DNA of 64,000 nucleotides from Orthonyx spaldingii (taxonomy: Eukaryota > Chordata > Aves > Passeriformes > Orthonychidae): the NCBI GenBank assembly GCA_013397795.1, contig VZTJ01002530.1:1-64000 (forward strand), read 5' to 3'. Made by a program: the position numbers and the translations under genes. The stretch's first letter is position 1; each line of letters opens with the position of its first letter. Positions 1 to 7,875 of this stretch are shown here, in pieces. The notes beneath the pieces were generated by a model, which saw only the letters and a list, made by a program, of their open reading frames with translations, made no database searches and was not told the DNA's origin.

Positions 1-27
1 GCCCCATCATGAGCACCCCGGCGATCC
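1..27 (-). CDS. MROH exon 13, partial
   Basis: A TGTTCCCAG acceptor is followed by two bases that complete Gly, then IAGVLMMG, in the phase required by exon 12. The exon continues beyond the left edge of the window. Only eight full codons are visible, so this is less certain than the other exons. Confidence 0.7.
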
Positions 28-3000
28 CTGGGAACACGGAGCCCGTCACAGCCCCAGCGGCACAGCTGCCCCGCACGGGAGCTGCCAGCCCCGTGGCCAC
101 TCGGCCTCCTCCCCCGGCAGGGCTCAGCCCGGGCCCCTGCCGCATCCTGACGCCCGAGGGCACGGCTGCGAGAGGGCGGCGGCAGCCCCGAGGGCAGGCG
201 GGGCTCCACGGCCCCGGGCCCGGATCCCGCTGCCNGATCCCGCTGCCGGGGCTGCGGCCGGGCTGGGGCCGAGCTGCGGCGGGGCGGGCAGGCAGGGAGG
301 GCTCGCGGCTCACCGATCAGCCTGGTGGCCGCCCGTCGCAGGGGCTTCTGCGGGCTCTGCAGGCACGGCAGGGCCCGGCGCAGGTGCTCGGCCGCTCGGC
401 TCTCGTCGTCTATCAGCTGCAGAGAGCGCCACGAGGGAAGGCTTGGCGCGGGCTCTGCCCCTTGGCCCGGCGCTCGCTGCGCCCGGCACCGGCCTCGGTG
501 AGCACCGGGGGCACGGGGCTTCTCCAGGCTGCGGCTGGGGCTTCCAGGCTGTCCTTACCAGGCTCACGGCGAACTTGATGCGCTGCTCCTTGGTCAGCAG
601 CTCCTCGAGATTCCTCCTCTCCCGGAAGCGGGCCGCACAAAGCAGTGTTTCGCGAGAGGCCTGGAGAGCAGCAGAGAGCCGCGGGTGGCACCGCAGCCCA
701 GGGCGCAGGACCCGCGTCCCTGTGCCAAGGCCAGGGGGAGGCTGGAACCCACGAGGCGCCAGGGCAGGAGGCAGCCGAGCCCCTCGCCAGGGCTGCACCA
801 GCATCACACAAAACCCCACCTTCGCCACACGCCGGTTCTCATTGTGCCAGTGCAAGAAGAGTGGGAGCAGGCTGTGGCTCACAATTCTCGTGAGAGGCTT
901 TTTCCCCTCTTCCACTACTAACTCCATCACTTTGCAGAAGAACTGCATGGAGAGCAGCTGCACATGGCTGTTGTCCTGGAGGAGAGCACAAGACCTCAGT
1001 GCCAACTGCTCCAGGCCCACCTGGGTAAAGCCCAAAAACCCACGGGGCACAAAGTTTCCGGGCAGCATCCAGTGCCCGTGGCTGGGGGCAGAGAGCCTTA
1101 CGTTGTCAAAGAGTGGTGGCATTGGCTCAGCCAGCTTTGGGGCGGTGACGCTGGGTATCACGATGTCTTTCTCCTGGAGCATATGCGTGAGCACGGAGAG
1201 GGTCATCGCGACCATCTCTCCATCCCCATCAGCCAGCAGCTCCACGAGGTCTCGATACAGGCCGCGTATTCCTCCGCCCTGTGTGGAACACACGGCTGTG
1301 CTGTGAAGCCGTGAACGGCTGCAGCACCAACAGTGNTGGCATTGGCTCAGCCAGCTTTGGGGCGGTGACGCTGGGTATCACGATGTCTTTCTCCTGGAGC
1401 ATATGCGTGAGCACGGAGAGGGTCATCGCGACCATCTCTCCATCCCCATCAGCCAGCAGCTCCACGAGGTCTCGATACAGGCCGCGTATTCCTCCGCCCT
1501 GTGTGGAACACACGGCTGTGCTGTGAAGCCGTGAACGGCTGCAGCACCAACAGTGCCCTGGCACTGCAAGCCCACTGCGCTGCCGCAGGGCCCAGAGGCC
1601 AGAGGCGTGCCCCGGAGGGCTCGGGCAGCTCCGAGGCCGCCTGGAGCTCCAGCTGAAGCGGGAGGCAGGAGAGCTGGGAGCAGCTGCCTCAGCTCCTGAA
1701 GCCCAGCCAAGCCCACGGCACTGCGTTCCCCACCACAACGCTGCCAGCGCGGCTTCAGACGTTGCCCCTTCTCACCAGCGAGGGCTCCTTGCTGAGCACC
1801 ACAAGGCCTCTGAGCTCCAGGCGCAGCCTGACCCTGCTCTCACTCGGCAGGTGCCTTGACAGGACCAACAGGGCATTGTGACCGTGTTCACTCAAGTCCA
1901 GGCACTCCAGGACCTGCAAGGCACAGGGCAGTGACAGAGGACCCGGCCCGCAGGAGCCCGGAACCATACAGGGCTGGGCCCAGGCAGCAGCAGCGGGCGC
2001 GGGCACCGGCCCTGGCGGCTGCAGCTCTGACAGGCCAGAGAGCTGGGGGGCAGCTCAGCCAGGCAGCGCTGGCCCTCAGGCTCACCTCCACCAGGAACGC
2101 CAGGGCGGGCAGATCCCAGCGTGGATCCTCCCTGACGAGCAGCCCGAGCAGGTACAATGCGATGCTGGAACACAGAGGGGTCGAACCACGATACATCTCC
2201 CTGGCAGGGGGAAAAGGCACTGAGACCCTGAGCCGGGTGGCAAACCTCTCCCAGGACTGACTCACAGACGTCTGGTCTTTCCCCAGCAGCCTGCAAGGGG
2301 ACGTGGGCTCTTTGGTAGTCGCCTCCTCCCGGGCACCCTCCTCTCCCAGCCTTTTCCCCTCTGCTTGGCCAGCCCTGGGTGACAAGGCCCTCTCGCCCAC
2401 AACCACACGGACTGTGTGAGGCACTCCGGGCTCAGGGCACAAATGCCGTGCGCAGCGGGGACCAGGGGCTTTCACCTGGCCAGCAGCCCCACGGCATAGT
2501 GCTGGGTGTCAGCACACAGCAGCGTGTCCCAGACTTGCTTGTGCTCCATGGCCACCAGCACATGGTGACAGCGCAGTCGGCAGAGCAGAGCCTTCATGGT
2601 CTGCACTCCAAACCTGTGTGCAGAGCAAAGCCCAGGTCACGCTGGGAGCACTGCCCTGGCCACAAGGGCATGGCAGGGATAGGACGACTGGCACCTGCTG
2701 GGGCTGGTGGCAAGGCGGTGTTCCTCCCGGCACGCTCTCCAGAAGTTATCAACTTCCTCTGGCATCTGCTCTGTGGTGATGACAACATGGAAGAGCAGAG
2801 CAATAAACAGGCGGGCGGAATTACGGATCATGGGCTCGTGGAAGTCGGGCACCTGGACAAGCACCCACAGCACCACAGTTGCCTGCAGAAGACAAAGCAC
2901 CCTGAGGCGGCGCTCGGTGCTGAGGTATCCGTGTGGCAGAGCCCGAGGGGAGACACAGGGGGAGCACCCGGCCTGCTGCCCCCGAACCTGCCCCTAGCCC

Positions 3001-4702
3001 AGGTTTTAGCCCAGTGCCTGAGGCAGGGAGATGCAGGGCGGGGAGAGGATGGAGAGCTGCTGGAGAGGCGACCTGGAGGGCAAGCAAAGGCCACTTCCAG
3101 AAACTCACAGCCAGGGCAAAGACGTCCTTGTTGTCCTCACGGTAAATGAACAGGCTGTGCAGTGGCCTGTCCTCCATCATACACAGCAGTGTTGGAAGCA
3201 CCTTCTCCACTGCTGCTTCTGATGAGCCTATGGTTCTCCACATCATTGCAGCAGCTCTGTGGGACCAGAGCTGTGTGTCAGGGGGATCTCAGCCACACTG
3301 CTATGCCCTGTGCAGCTGTGCGGGGCTGGGTGACAGAGCCCTGGTGCCCTGAGGGGCAGGGTAGGGAGCATGGCAGCAGGCTCAGGAAATAGAGGGGCCC
3401 GAGGGTCCCAGAGCTCTCCGCCTGTCTGGCAGACCCCACTGGACAGGCTCTGCAGGGTGATGGGCCCTAAAGGCCGCTGAGCCCTGAGCTCTCCAGGCGG
3501 TTGTGCCCCGTACCTGTCACACGATGGGGCACAGCGCAGGAGGCTCATCACCATGTCAGCAGGGTGTTCTTCAGCCAGCCTCCAAATGTCAGCTTGCAGC
3601 CTGGCATCCACAGTGACATGGGACACGAGTCTCTGGTGAATGTTTCTCACCAGGGCTGGCACCTGGGGAAGGCAGGGGGAAGACTTGGAGTGCTGTCCAA
3701 GGGAGCAACTTGCCCCACTTCCCCCAAGGAGTGCTTCCCTTCCCTCCCGCCTTTGTGCTGGCCTCAAAGGCTGAGGGGGCCCAGCGGAAATGGCTTGAGG
3801 GGCCACACGATCCTGGGAGGCCTCCAGCCCTGGCCCTAGGCTGTTTACCTGATGCTGATAAGAAAAACCATTCTTCTTGAAAAAATCCAGAGTGGGAGCA
3901 CGAATCACAGTCGCAGCGAGCGTGGTGTCAGTATTTACCTGAGTCCTGCTGTCAGTGTACGTGATGGCCATGGCCTTGGTCAGTGCCATGTCAGCCTTCA
4001 CCCTGCCATCAGCCATCACCCTGTCAAAGTTTCCTCTGCACTTGGGGGATGCTGTGCTGACATCAAGCTCTGCCTGCAGCTCGGGCCGCCTGGAACCAGG
4101 CTTGGCTGTGACCTCAGTTGCTGTGCTGGCGGCCTTTCTGCACCGAATGCGCAGGAACTTGCGCAACATCTGCAGGAGAACGAAGGGCAGGAAGAGAGGG
4201 ACGTTCCGTGGAGTGCTCCGAGCACGGTGCTGGGCTGAGCAGGGAGGGCAGGCCCAGCCCAGGTGGGGATGGCTGCAGGTGCTTGCACTGCTCTGCGCAA
4301 GCGGCCCCGGGCAGGCTCCTGCTCTTGTGCCTGGTCCCTGCCTGCATCTGGCAAAGAGCGAGCGCAGCCAGAGCTGAGGGGCTGCGGGAGAGGCTGGAAA
4401 ACACAGCCCAGGCCTGCACTCCCCAGGCAGGAACAGCCCTGGGATGCCCAGGGCATGGAGCACAGCTGCCGGGGGGGCAGTCCCAGCCCCTGTTCGGTCC
4501 TGTTCACAGGGACATGCACAGAGGCCAGGATGGGATGGGGCCAAGCTGGTCACAGGCAGCAGCCCTGTGGCCCAGCTCTGCCACTCACCGTCGTGCAGCG
4601 GCTGGAACTGCTGCAGCTCTTCAGGCTGCTGTGCTGGGGCACCACCTTTGTGGTTTTTTCCCCCCGGAACACTTTGAACAGGCAGAACAATTTGCCCGCC
4701 AT
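1..4702 (-). CDS. Maestro heat-like repeat (MROH) family protein, 13 exons seen, 3' end outside window
   Basis: This is a HEAT-repeat (alpha-helical solenoid) protein of the MROH family. Its biochemical function is not established. Reading 5' to 3' on the minus strand, coding exons are 4702-4589, 4169-3849, 3662-3514, 3256-3109, 2882-2695, 2613-2476, 2200-2086, 1913-1776, 1278-1102, 975-820, 660-559, 416-314 and 27-1. Every junction has AG/GT and the phases fit, giving 625 codons plus one base without a stop. Residues 1-145 are a basic, Ser/Thr-rich N-terminus. From about residue 146 helical HEAT-like units follow, with family-typical stretches such as RLAEEHPADMVMSLLRCAP, WDLPALAFLVE, LLSMQFFCKVMELVVEEGKK and ASRETLLCAARF. 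No signal peptide or membrane segment is evident. The gene is truncated at the window edge. A 219-bp duplication at 1337-1555 repeats most of exon 9 and is treated as an assembly error. In passerines such copies are often named MROH7- or MROH2B-like. I cannot tell which ortholog this is. Confidence 0.9.
223..247. repeat. 12-bp duplication around a single N
   Basis: The 12-mer gatcccgctgcc stands at 223-234 and again at 236-247, with N at 235 between them. It lies in the intron between exons 12 and 13. It has the same structure as the joint at 1336, so it is probably another unmerged contig overlap in GC-rich DNA. Confidence 0.8.
314..416 (-). CDS. MROH exon 12
   Basis: The exon is 103 bp. 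The acceptor is CTCTGCAG and the donor GTGAGC. It encodes LIDDESRAAEHLRRALPCL, then QKPLRRAATRLI, and leaves in phase 1 with G. Confidence 0.92.
559..660 (-). CDS. MROH exon 11
   Basis: The exon is 102 bp, 34 codons, phase 0 at both ends. The acceptor is CTCTCCAG and the donor GTAAGG. It encodes ASRETLLCAARFRERRN, then LLTKEQRIKFAVSL. A second possible donor (GTGAGC) lies six bases earlier, but GTAAGG fits the consensus better. Confidence 0.92.
820..975 (-). CDS. MROH exon 10
   Basis: The exon is 156 bp, 52 codons, phase 0 at both ends. The acceptor is CTCCAG and the donor GTGGGG. It encodes DNSHVQLLSMQFFCKVMELV, then SLLPLFLHWHNENRRVAK, the most recognisable MROH repeat in the window. Confidence 0.93.
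1102..1278 (-). CDS. MROH exon 9
   Basis: The exon is 177 bp, 59 codons, phase 0 at both ends. The acceptor is CCACACAG and the donor GTAAGG. It encodes GGGIRGLYRDLVELLADGDG through LAEPMPPLFDN. This is the complete copy. An identical but truncated copy of the exon and its upstream intron lies at 1337-1555 beyond a single N. Confidence 0.92.
1117..1555. repeat. Perfect 219-bp direct duplication around a single N (likely false duplication)
   Basis: Positions 1117-1335 and 1337-1555 are identical base for base, including intron sequence, and meet at one N (1336). The duplicated part covers exon 9 except its last codons, plus 57 bp of upstream intron. Zero divergence and the lone N at the joint fit two overlapping contig ends laid side by side rather than a biological duplication. 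Confidence 0.9.
1776..1913 (-). CDS. MROH exon 8
   Basis: The exon is 138 bp, 46 codons, phase 0 at both ends. The acceptor is CCTTGCAG and the donor GTGAGA. It encodes VLECLDLSEHGHNALLVL through LRGLVVLSKEPSL, a helical repeat pair. Confidence 0.92.
2086..2200 (-). CDS. MROH exon 7
   Basis: The exon is 115 bp. The acceptor is CTGCCAG and the donor GTGAGC. It encodes EMYRGSTPLCSSIALYL, then REDPRWDLPALAFLVE, and leaves in phase 0. Confidence 0.92.
2476..2613 (-). CDS. MROH exon 6
   Basis: The exon is 138 bp. The acceptor is CACACAG and the donor GTGAAA. It encodes FGVQTMKALLCRLRCHHV, then VWDTLLCADTQHYAVGLLA, a stretch strongly typical of the avian MROH family. The phase-2 exit again completes an Arg codon in the next exon. 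Confidence 0.92.
2695..2882 (-). CDS. MROH exon 5
   Basis: The exon is 188 bp. The acceptor is CTTCTGCAG and the donor GTGCCA. It encodes ATVVLWVLVQVPDFHEP, then LFIALLFHVVITTEQMPEEV and FWRACREEHRL. It ends in phase 2. The donor is less canonical than its neighbours. Confidence 0.9.
3109..3256 (-). CDS. MROH exon 4
   Basis: The exon is 148 bp. The acceptor is CCCACAG and the donor GTGAGT. The first base completes the split Arg codon, then 49 codons run AAAMMWRTIGSSEAAVEKV to DVFALA. The frame is open across the junctions on both sides. Confidence 0.92.
3514..3662 (-). CDS. MROH exon 3
   Basis: The exon is 149 bp, entered at phase 0 after CCCCAG and left in phase 2 at a GTACGG donor. It encodes VPALVRNIHQRLVSHVT through LLRCAPSCD, the first clear helical repeat of the solenoid. 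The last two bases (AG) join the first base of exon 4 to make Arg. Confidence 0.92.
3849..4169 (-). CDS. MROH exon 2
   Basis: The exon is 321 bp, 107 codons, phase 0 at both ends. The acceptor is CTCCTGCAG and the donor GTAAAC. It starts MLRKFLRIRCRK and ends GFSYQHQ. It holds the low-complexity, family-variable N-terminal region and a Thr/Ala-rich stretch (DTTLAATVIRAPTLDFF) that precedes the HEAT solenoid. Confidence 0.9.
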
Positions 4703-4726
4703 GTCACTGTCTGACCTTGAGGGCAC
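4589..4726 (-). CDS. MROH exon 1 (first coding exon)
   Basis: The ATG at 4702 opens 38 codons starting MAGKLFCLFKVFRGEK, ending in a Ser-rich run and a GTGAGT donor at 4588-4583, phase 0. The 24 bases before the ATG follow a CTTGCAG acceptor-like sequence (AG at 4728-4727), so an upstream non-coding exon is likely. Alternatively transcription simply starts further upstream. The ATG is chosen because the short basic and aromatic N-terminus recurs in the orphan copy at 6196-6345. Confidence 0.8.
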
Positions 4727-4995
4727 CTGCAAGACAGATGCCTCGGCAAAGGTCTGAGTCAGTGAGTGCCACAGTCGTGCCTTGAAGGCACCCGCGACAC
4801 AGAAGCCTCAGGAAGGCTGCAAGACAGCAAGTCCTGCGCTCTGGTCTCGAGGACTCCTGCCCCAATAACAGGAGACTCCTCGTAAATGACTGAGGTCACC
4901 AAACCCCACGATCCAGCCTTGAGGGCACCGGCCGCAGGGATGGCAGATGTCTCGGAGAAGCTCCGAGTCAACAAGTCCCGCAGTCTGACCGCGAG
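4716..4995 (-). repeat. Degenerate tandem units at the MROH 5' end
   Basis: The plus-strand start ccttgagggcacc recurs with changes at about 4716, 4781 (ccttgaaggcaccc) and 4917. Each is followed by a related stretch containing a cctcgg or cctcag core and an aag/gtctgagtca-like end. The first unit contains the exon-1 splice-acceptor position and 5' untranslated bases. A fourth unit lies at 6358-6412 beside the orphan exon copy. The units have diverged too far for exact borders. Confidence 0.6.
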
Positions 4996-5157
4996 GTCAG
5001 CCGCAGGAGAAACACCTCGGAAAAGCTCCGGTTCAGCAACGAACGAGCTGGCTGTGTGGGAACTCCTCACAGCACCGCTCTCTCCCGTCCTGTACCGTCG
5101 CATGCACCAAGCACTGTGGCATGGCCGCGTCGCTGCCAGCACCTGTGGTGTCACCAT

Positions 5158-5242
5158 GTGTCACAAAGGGCCCTTGGACACCTTGTCCCGTTCCATACCA
5201 CCCTGACCATGCTGCACCGTGTCACAAAGGGCCCTTGGACAC
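5158..5242. repeat. Two-copy tandem repeat, 61-bp period, upstream of the MROH gene
   Basis: The core tcacaaagggcccttggaca occurs at 5161-5180 and 5222-5241, within 24 identical bases (5158-5181 and 5219-5242). It contains the 10-bp palindrome aagggccctt. The repeat lies about 450 bp upstream of the MROH start codon. A regulatory role is possible but unproven. Confidence 0.75.
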
Positions 5243-5578
5243 ACTGCCACATGCCCTGGGGTGGCCCCCAGCCCACCCAAAGCGCCCCAGCTTGGAAGGA
5301 ATCCGTTGCCCCGAGTGCCTGAGACAGCCCGCGACACACCAAGATCAGCTCCACACGGAAGGACTCTCGACAGTGCCTGGCCCAACATAGCCCAGCTCAG
5401 TGCTGGCCCTGGACCGGAGCAGCTTCCAGCAAGCGAGAGGCAAATGTACATTGCCAAGTGTTAAAACACACCAGACAGGGAAGATGGGATTAGTGTATGC
5501 AATCAAGGCCTTTTAATTCACAGCTCTCAAAGAGCTGGGAGCAAAGAGCTTTGGGGCTCTCAGCTGAACAGAGACTGT
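5243..5578. other. Non-coding 5' flank of the MROH gene
   Basis: GC content falls here from the gene-like level towards the AT-rich level of the rest of the window. I see no exon. On the minus strand there is an A/T-rich sequence near 5508-5520 and the purine-rich stretch 5526-5560. Neither has a clear identity. Confidence 0.5.
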
Positions 5579-5981
5579 TGTAAACTCCAGAGAGAGAGCA
5601 GCCACTCGATGAGGCAGTCAACAGACTTTTAATCAAAAGGAGTGACTACAGCCTCGGGCATACAAGAAGGGAGGAGCCCTTCCTCCACCCAGAGCAGAGG
5701 CCTCTCCACCTGCAGCCACAGCCCACAGGGAAAGAGCCCCCAGCCCCTCTGGGCTCAGTCTTTTTTACCCCCCAAAGCCCCCTCTGACTGGTCATTGCTG
5801 AAGTCCACTGTCCATTGGGCCATTTTTCCCGCCACTAGGGCTTGGGTCGGCTCGTCGCCTAGGGTCCTCCTTCCCCCTCACGGGGCGTCGACTGATTGGA
5901 TGTCACTACGGCCCAATTCCTTCAGGTGATTGTTTGGTTGATCCATCAATCAAAGAGGGGTCCAGGGGTTCCCCCCTTACA
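5579..5981 (-). mobile_element. Endogenous retrovirus LTR (solo LTR or 3' LTR), minus strand
   Basis: Read on the minus strand the element starts TGTAAGGGGGGAACC and ends GGAGTTTACA, so it has TG...CA ends with TGTAA/TTACA inverted termini and is about 403 bp long. A TATA-like GGTAAAAAAG lies at 5760-5769, and a polyadenylation-type ATTAAA at 5633-5628 precedes GTCTGTTGACTGCC. This order is that of an LTR (U3, R, U5). No matching target-site duplication is visible at these borders. The bases at 5982 onward could be a remnant of retroviral internal sequence, so solo LTR versus 3' LTR is open. It lies in the same direction as the MROH gene, starting about 0.9 kb upstream of its ATG. Confidence 0.7.
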
Positions 5982-6195
5982 GTCCTGTCCACTTGCAGTG
6001 CCACCTGCTGGATGTTCACCCTTGTAGCATCCCTTTTGGAATTTCTAGCTGCGTCACAAGGGCCTAACAGTAAAGCCTAAACCTGAATTGATATAACCCG
6101 AACTGCAATTCCTGTACACCCCAAAACGCGAACTGGAAACACTTATAGCAACCCGTAACATGAACAACGAACATTTATAACAGAGACAATCTGGC
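5982..6195. other. Unassigned 214-bp segment between LTR and orphan exon
   Basis: No splice-consistent coding is seen. If the neighbouring LTR is a 3' LTR, this would be its adjoining internal end. The minus strand just before the LTR reads AAGTGGACAGGAC, purine-rich but not a clean polypurine tract. Confidence 0.4.
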
Positions 6196-6420
6196 TCAGA
6201 CCTCTGCTGAAGGCTGGGTAGCACACCCTGCTGCAGGTGCTTGGTTTGGTGCCTGTGTAGGGATGGAGCCACTGCTGTGCTGTTCAGGCTGCTGTGCTGG
6301 GACAGCTGCAGGCCCTTTGAACAGGCTGAGTATTCTGCCCACCATCCCACTGGTCTGGCCTCGAGGGCACCATCAAGAGAGAGGCCTTGGGAAAGCTCCG
6401 AGTCAAAAAGTCCAGGTGCC
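6196..6420 (-). pseudogene. Orphan copy of the MROH first coding exon and its 5' flank
   Basis: On the minus strand an ATG at 6345 opens MVGRILSLFKGPAAVPAQQP, which resembles exon 1 of the main gene (MAGKLFCLFK). It stays open for 49 codons to a TGA at 6198-6196. At DNA level the plus-strand stretch ttcaggctgctgtgctggg is shared exactly with the main exon, and the flank cctcgagggcacc...aagctccgagtcaaaaagtcc matches the 5' repeat unit at about 4917. The acceptor position that is CTTGCAG in the main copy is CTTGATG here. No second MROH exon follows in the same frame. It is therefore a broken duplicate, or a decayed alternative first exon, separated from the gene by the LTR. Confidence 0.7.
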
Positions 6421-7678
6421 AGATGGTGTTTCTGTGGTTTTGCTGGCTTATTTTTAGTTTTCTAAACATGAGAAGTGGACTTTGGCACTTGAAGACTTAA
6501 AAGCTTTTGTGAGACTTAGCTGCTTATTGTGCTGGATGTGTAAGGTGACACAAGGTGATGACTCGAAGTTTTTGAAAGTGTTTTTAATCACTATCAGCAT
6601 TGAGTTTCTACCCTCCCCTCAAAGGTGGAATAATTCCAGGGTATTGCTAAGTGCGGAAAAGGTATTAAGACAATTCTTTTGTTGCATAGCAAGTAAGTGT
6701 TCCAACAACTGAGAGTCCACACAAAGAAAAAGCATAAAGACAAAATACTTTCTTGCCTTTCTGGGAGACTCTGGTCCAGACTCCATCGTTCACTTGATCT
6801 ATACACTTATTTTTATTACCATCATTTTCTTTCTTTTAGAATACTATTAATTTTCCATGGACAGCACTGTTCATTTTATACCTATGTGTATATTATGTCT
6901 GCATTAAAAAATGGCAAAAATAAAAAATTTAAATGTTTTATGAATGCCTGAAAGCCTCCTATTAATCTCCACAGTGTGGTATATAGCAGTGCTGCCAAAT
7001 AAACTTACGCCATTAGCATCTGTTGAGTTGTCTTGGCAACAGAAGAAGGAATCTCACCTCACAGCAAGACCGTGCCGAATGCCCGGTTTGTGACTGATTA
7101 CAGTTAGTTATCTGCTACTGTGTATGAAATGTATGGCGATTTCAGGATGGGATTTTCATTCTGGCTATGTAGGATTTGCAGTCTTCCGTCTTTTGCAAAC
7201 ATTACGCATAAATTGATCTGCTTTGCTGGACTCTGGCCATGCTCAGCTCTGTTTTTTCAAGTTTTACCATTGGTGTCCTCTCATGAGTTTTACTAGAGTA
7301 AAGCCTCTCAGAGGCCTCTCAGAGCCATTTTCATATTTTCCCCTTTCTATATTTCATGTAATTTTCCTTTGTATAGAATGCAAATGCGCACTGCATTTGT
7401 TCAGTGCAACTAAACATGAAGGGATAAAATATGTATTTTTTTCCTTGCTTTTCCTTCCCTGTTATAATTATTAAAACTGCTCTAAGTCTTAGCTTTTTAT
7501 GGAGTATTTCAAAAATTATTGGGTGAGATAGAATGTGAAAACTTATAGGAGAGGGAGTGAGATTGAGCTGTCTCTGAGTAGTTTCTTGCAGCAGTGATGG
7601 CTCTTTAAACTGTAATGTTCCACTAAGTACTTCTCATCCTGTTGTATGGTCCTTTTTTGCAGTTCTTTTTTCATGATT
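6421..7678. other. AT-rich non-coding DNA
   Basis: I see no recognisable exon, RNA gene or repeat. Short open frames occur on both strands, as expected by chance. Confidence 0.6.
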
Positions 7679-7875
7679 AATCATAAAATCATAAAATATC
7701 CTGCATTGTAAGGGACACACAGGACAGCCCCAAGAAACCCACCACGTGCCTTAGAGCATTGTCCAAATGCTTGAACTTTGGCACATTTGGTGCTGTGACC
7801 ACTTCCTGTTCTTTTTCTCTTCTTTTCCATGGTCCCAGGTGTCCAGTGCTCTGTTGAATAAAGAATCTGATAAAT
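7679..7875 (-). mobile_element. CR1 LINE 3' fragment, diverged
   Basis: The plus strand begins with tcataaaatcataaaat, a decayed form of the CR1 3' octamer repeat. It continues with cacaggacagccccaag, gtgccttagagcattgtcc and ttggtgctgtgaccacttcc, which follow the avian CR1 3' region in order with small deletions. The element's own sense strand is the minus strand. The right-hand border is fuzzy after about 7810. Confidence 0.75.

Noticed and set aside
443..1306. A 287-codon plus-strand open frame
   Set aside because: It is antisense to five MROH exons in GC-rich DNA with few stops, and its residues show no family features.
1337..1498. A second, truncated exon 9 as a real exon
   Set aside because: It is identical to the complete copy including intron, and it ends at an N. 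It is treated as a false duplication.
3243..4553. A 436-codon minus-strand open frame as one uninterrupted protein
   Set aside because: It reads through two introns that have good donors and acceptors. Only exons 2 and 3 within it carry family sequence.
4759..5157. A 132-codon minus-strand frame as an upstream coding exon
   Set aside because: It runs through the degenerate tandem units and lacks splice sites that would join it in frame to exon 1.
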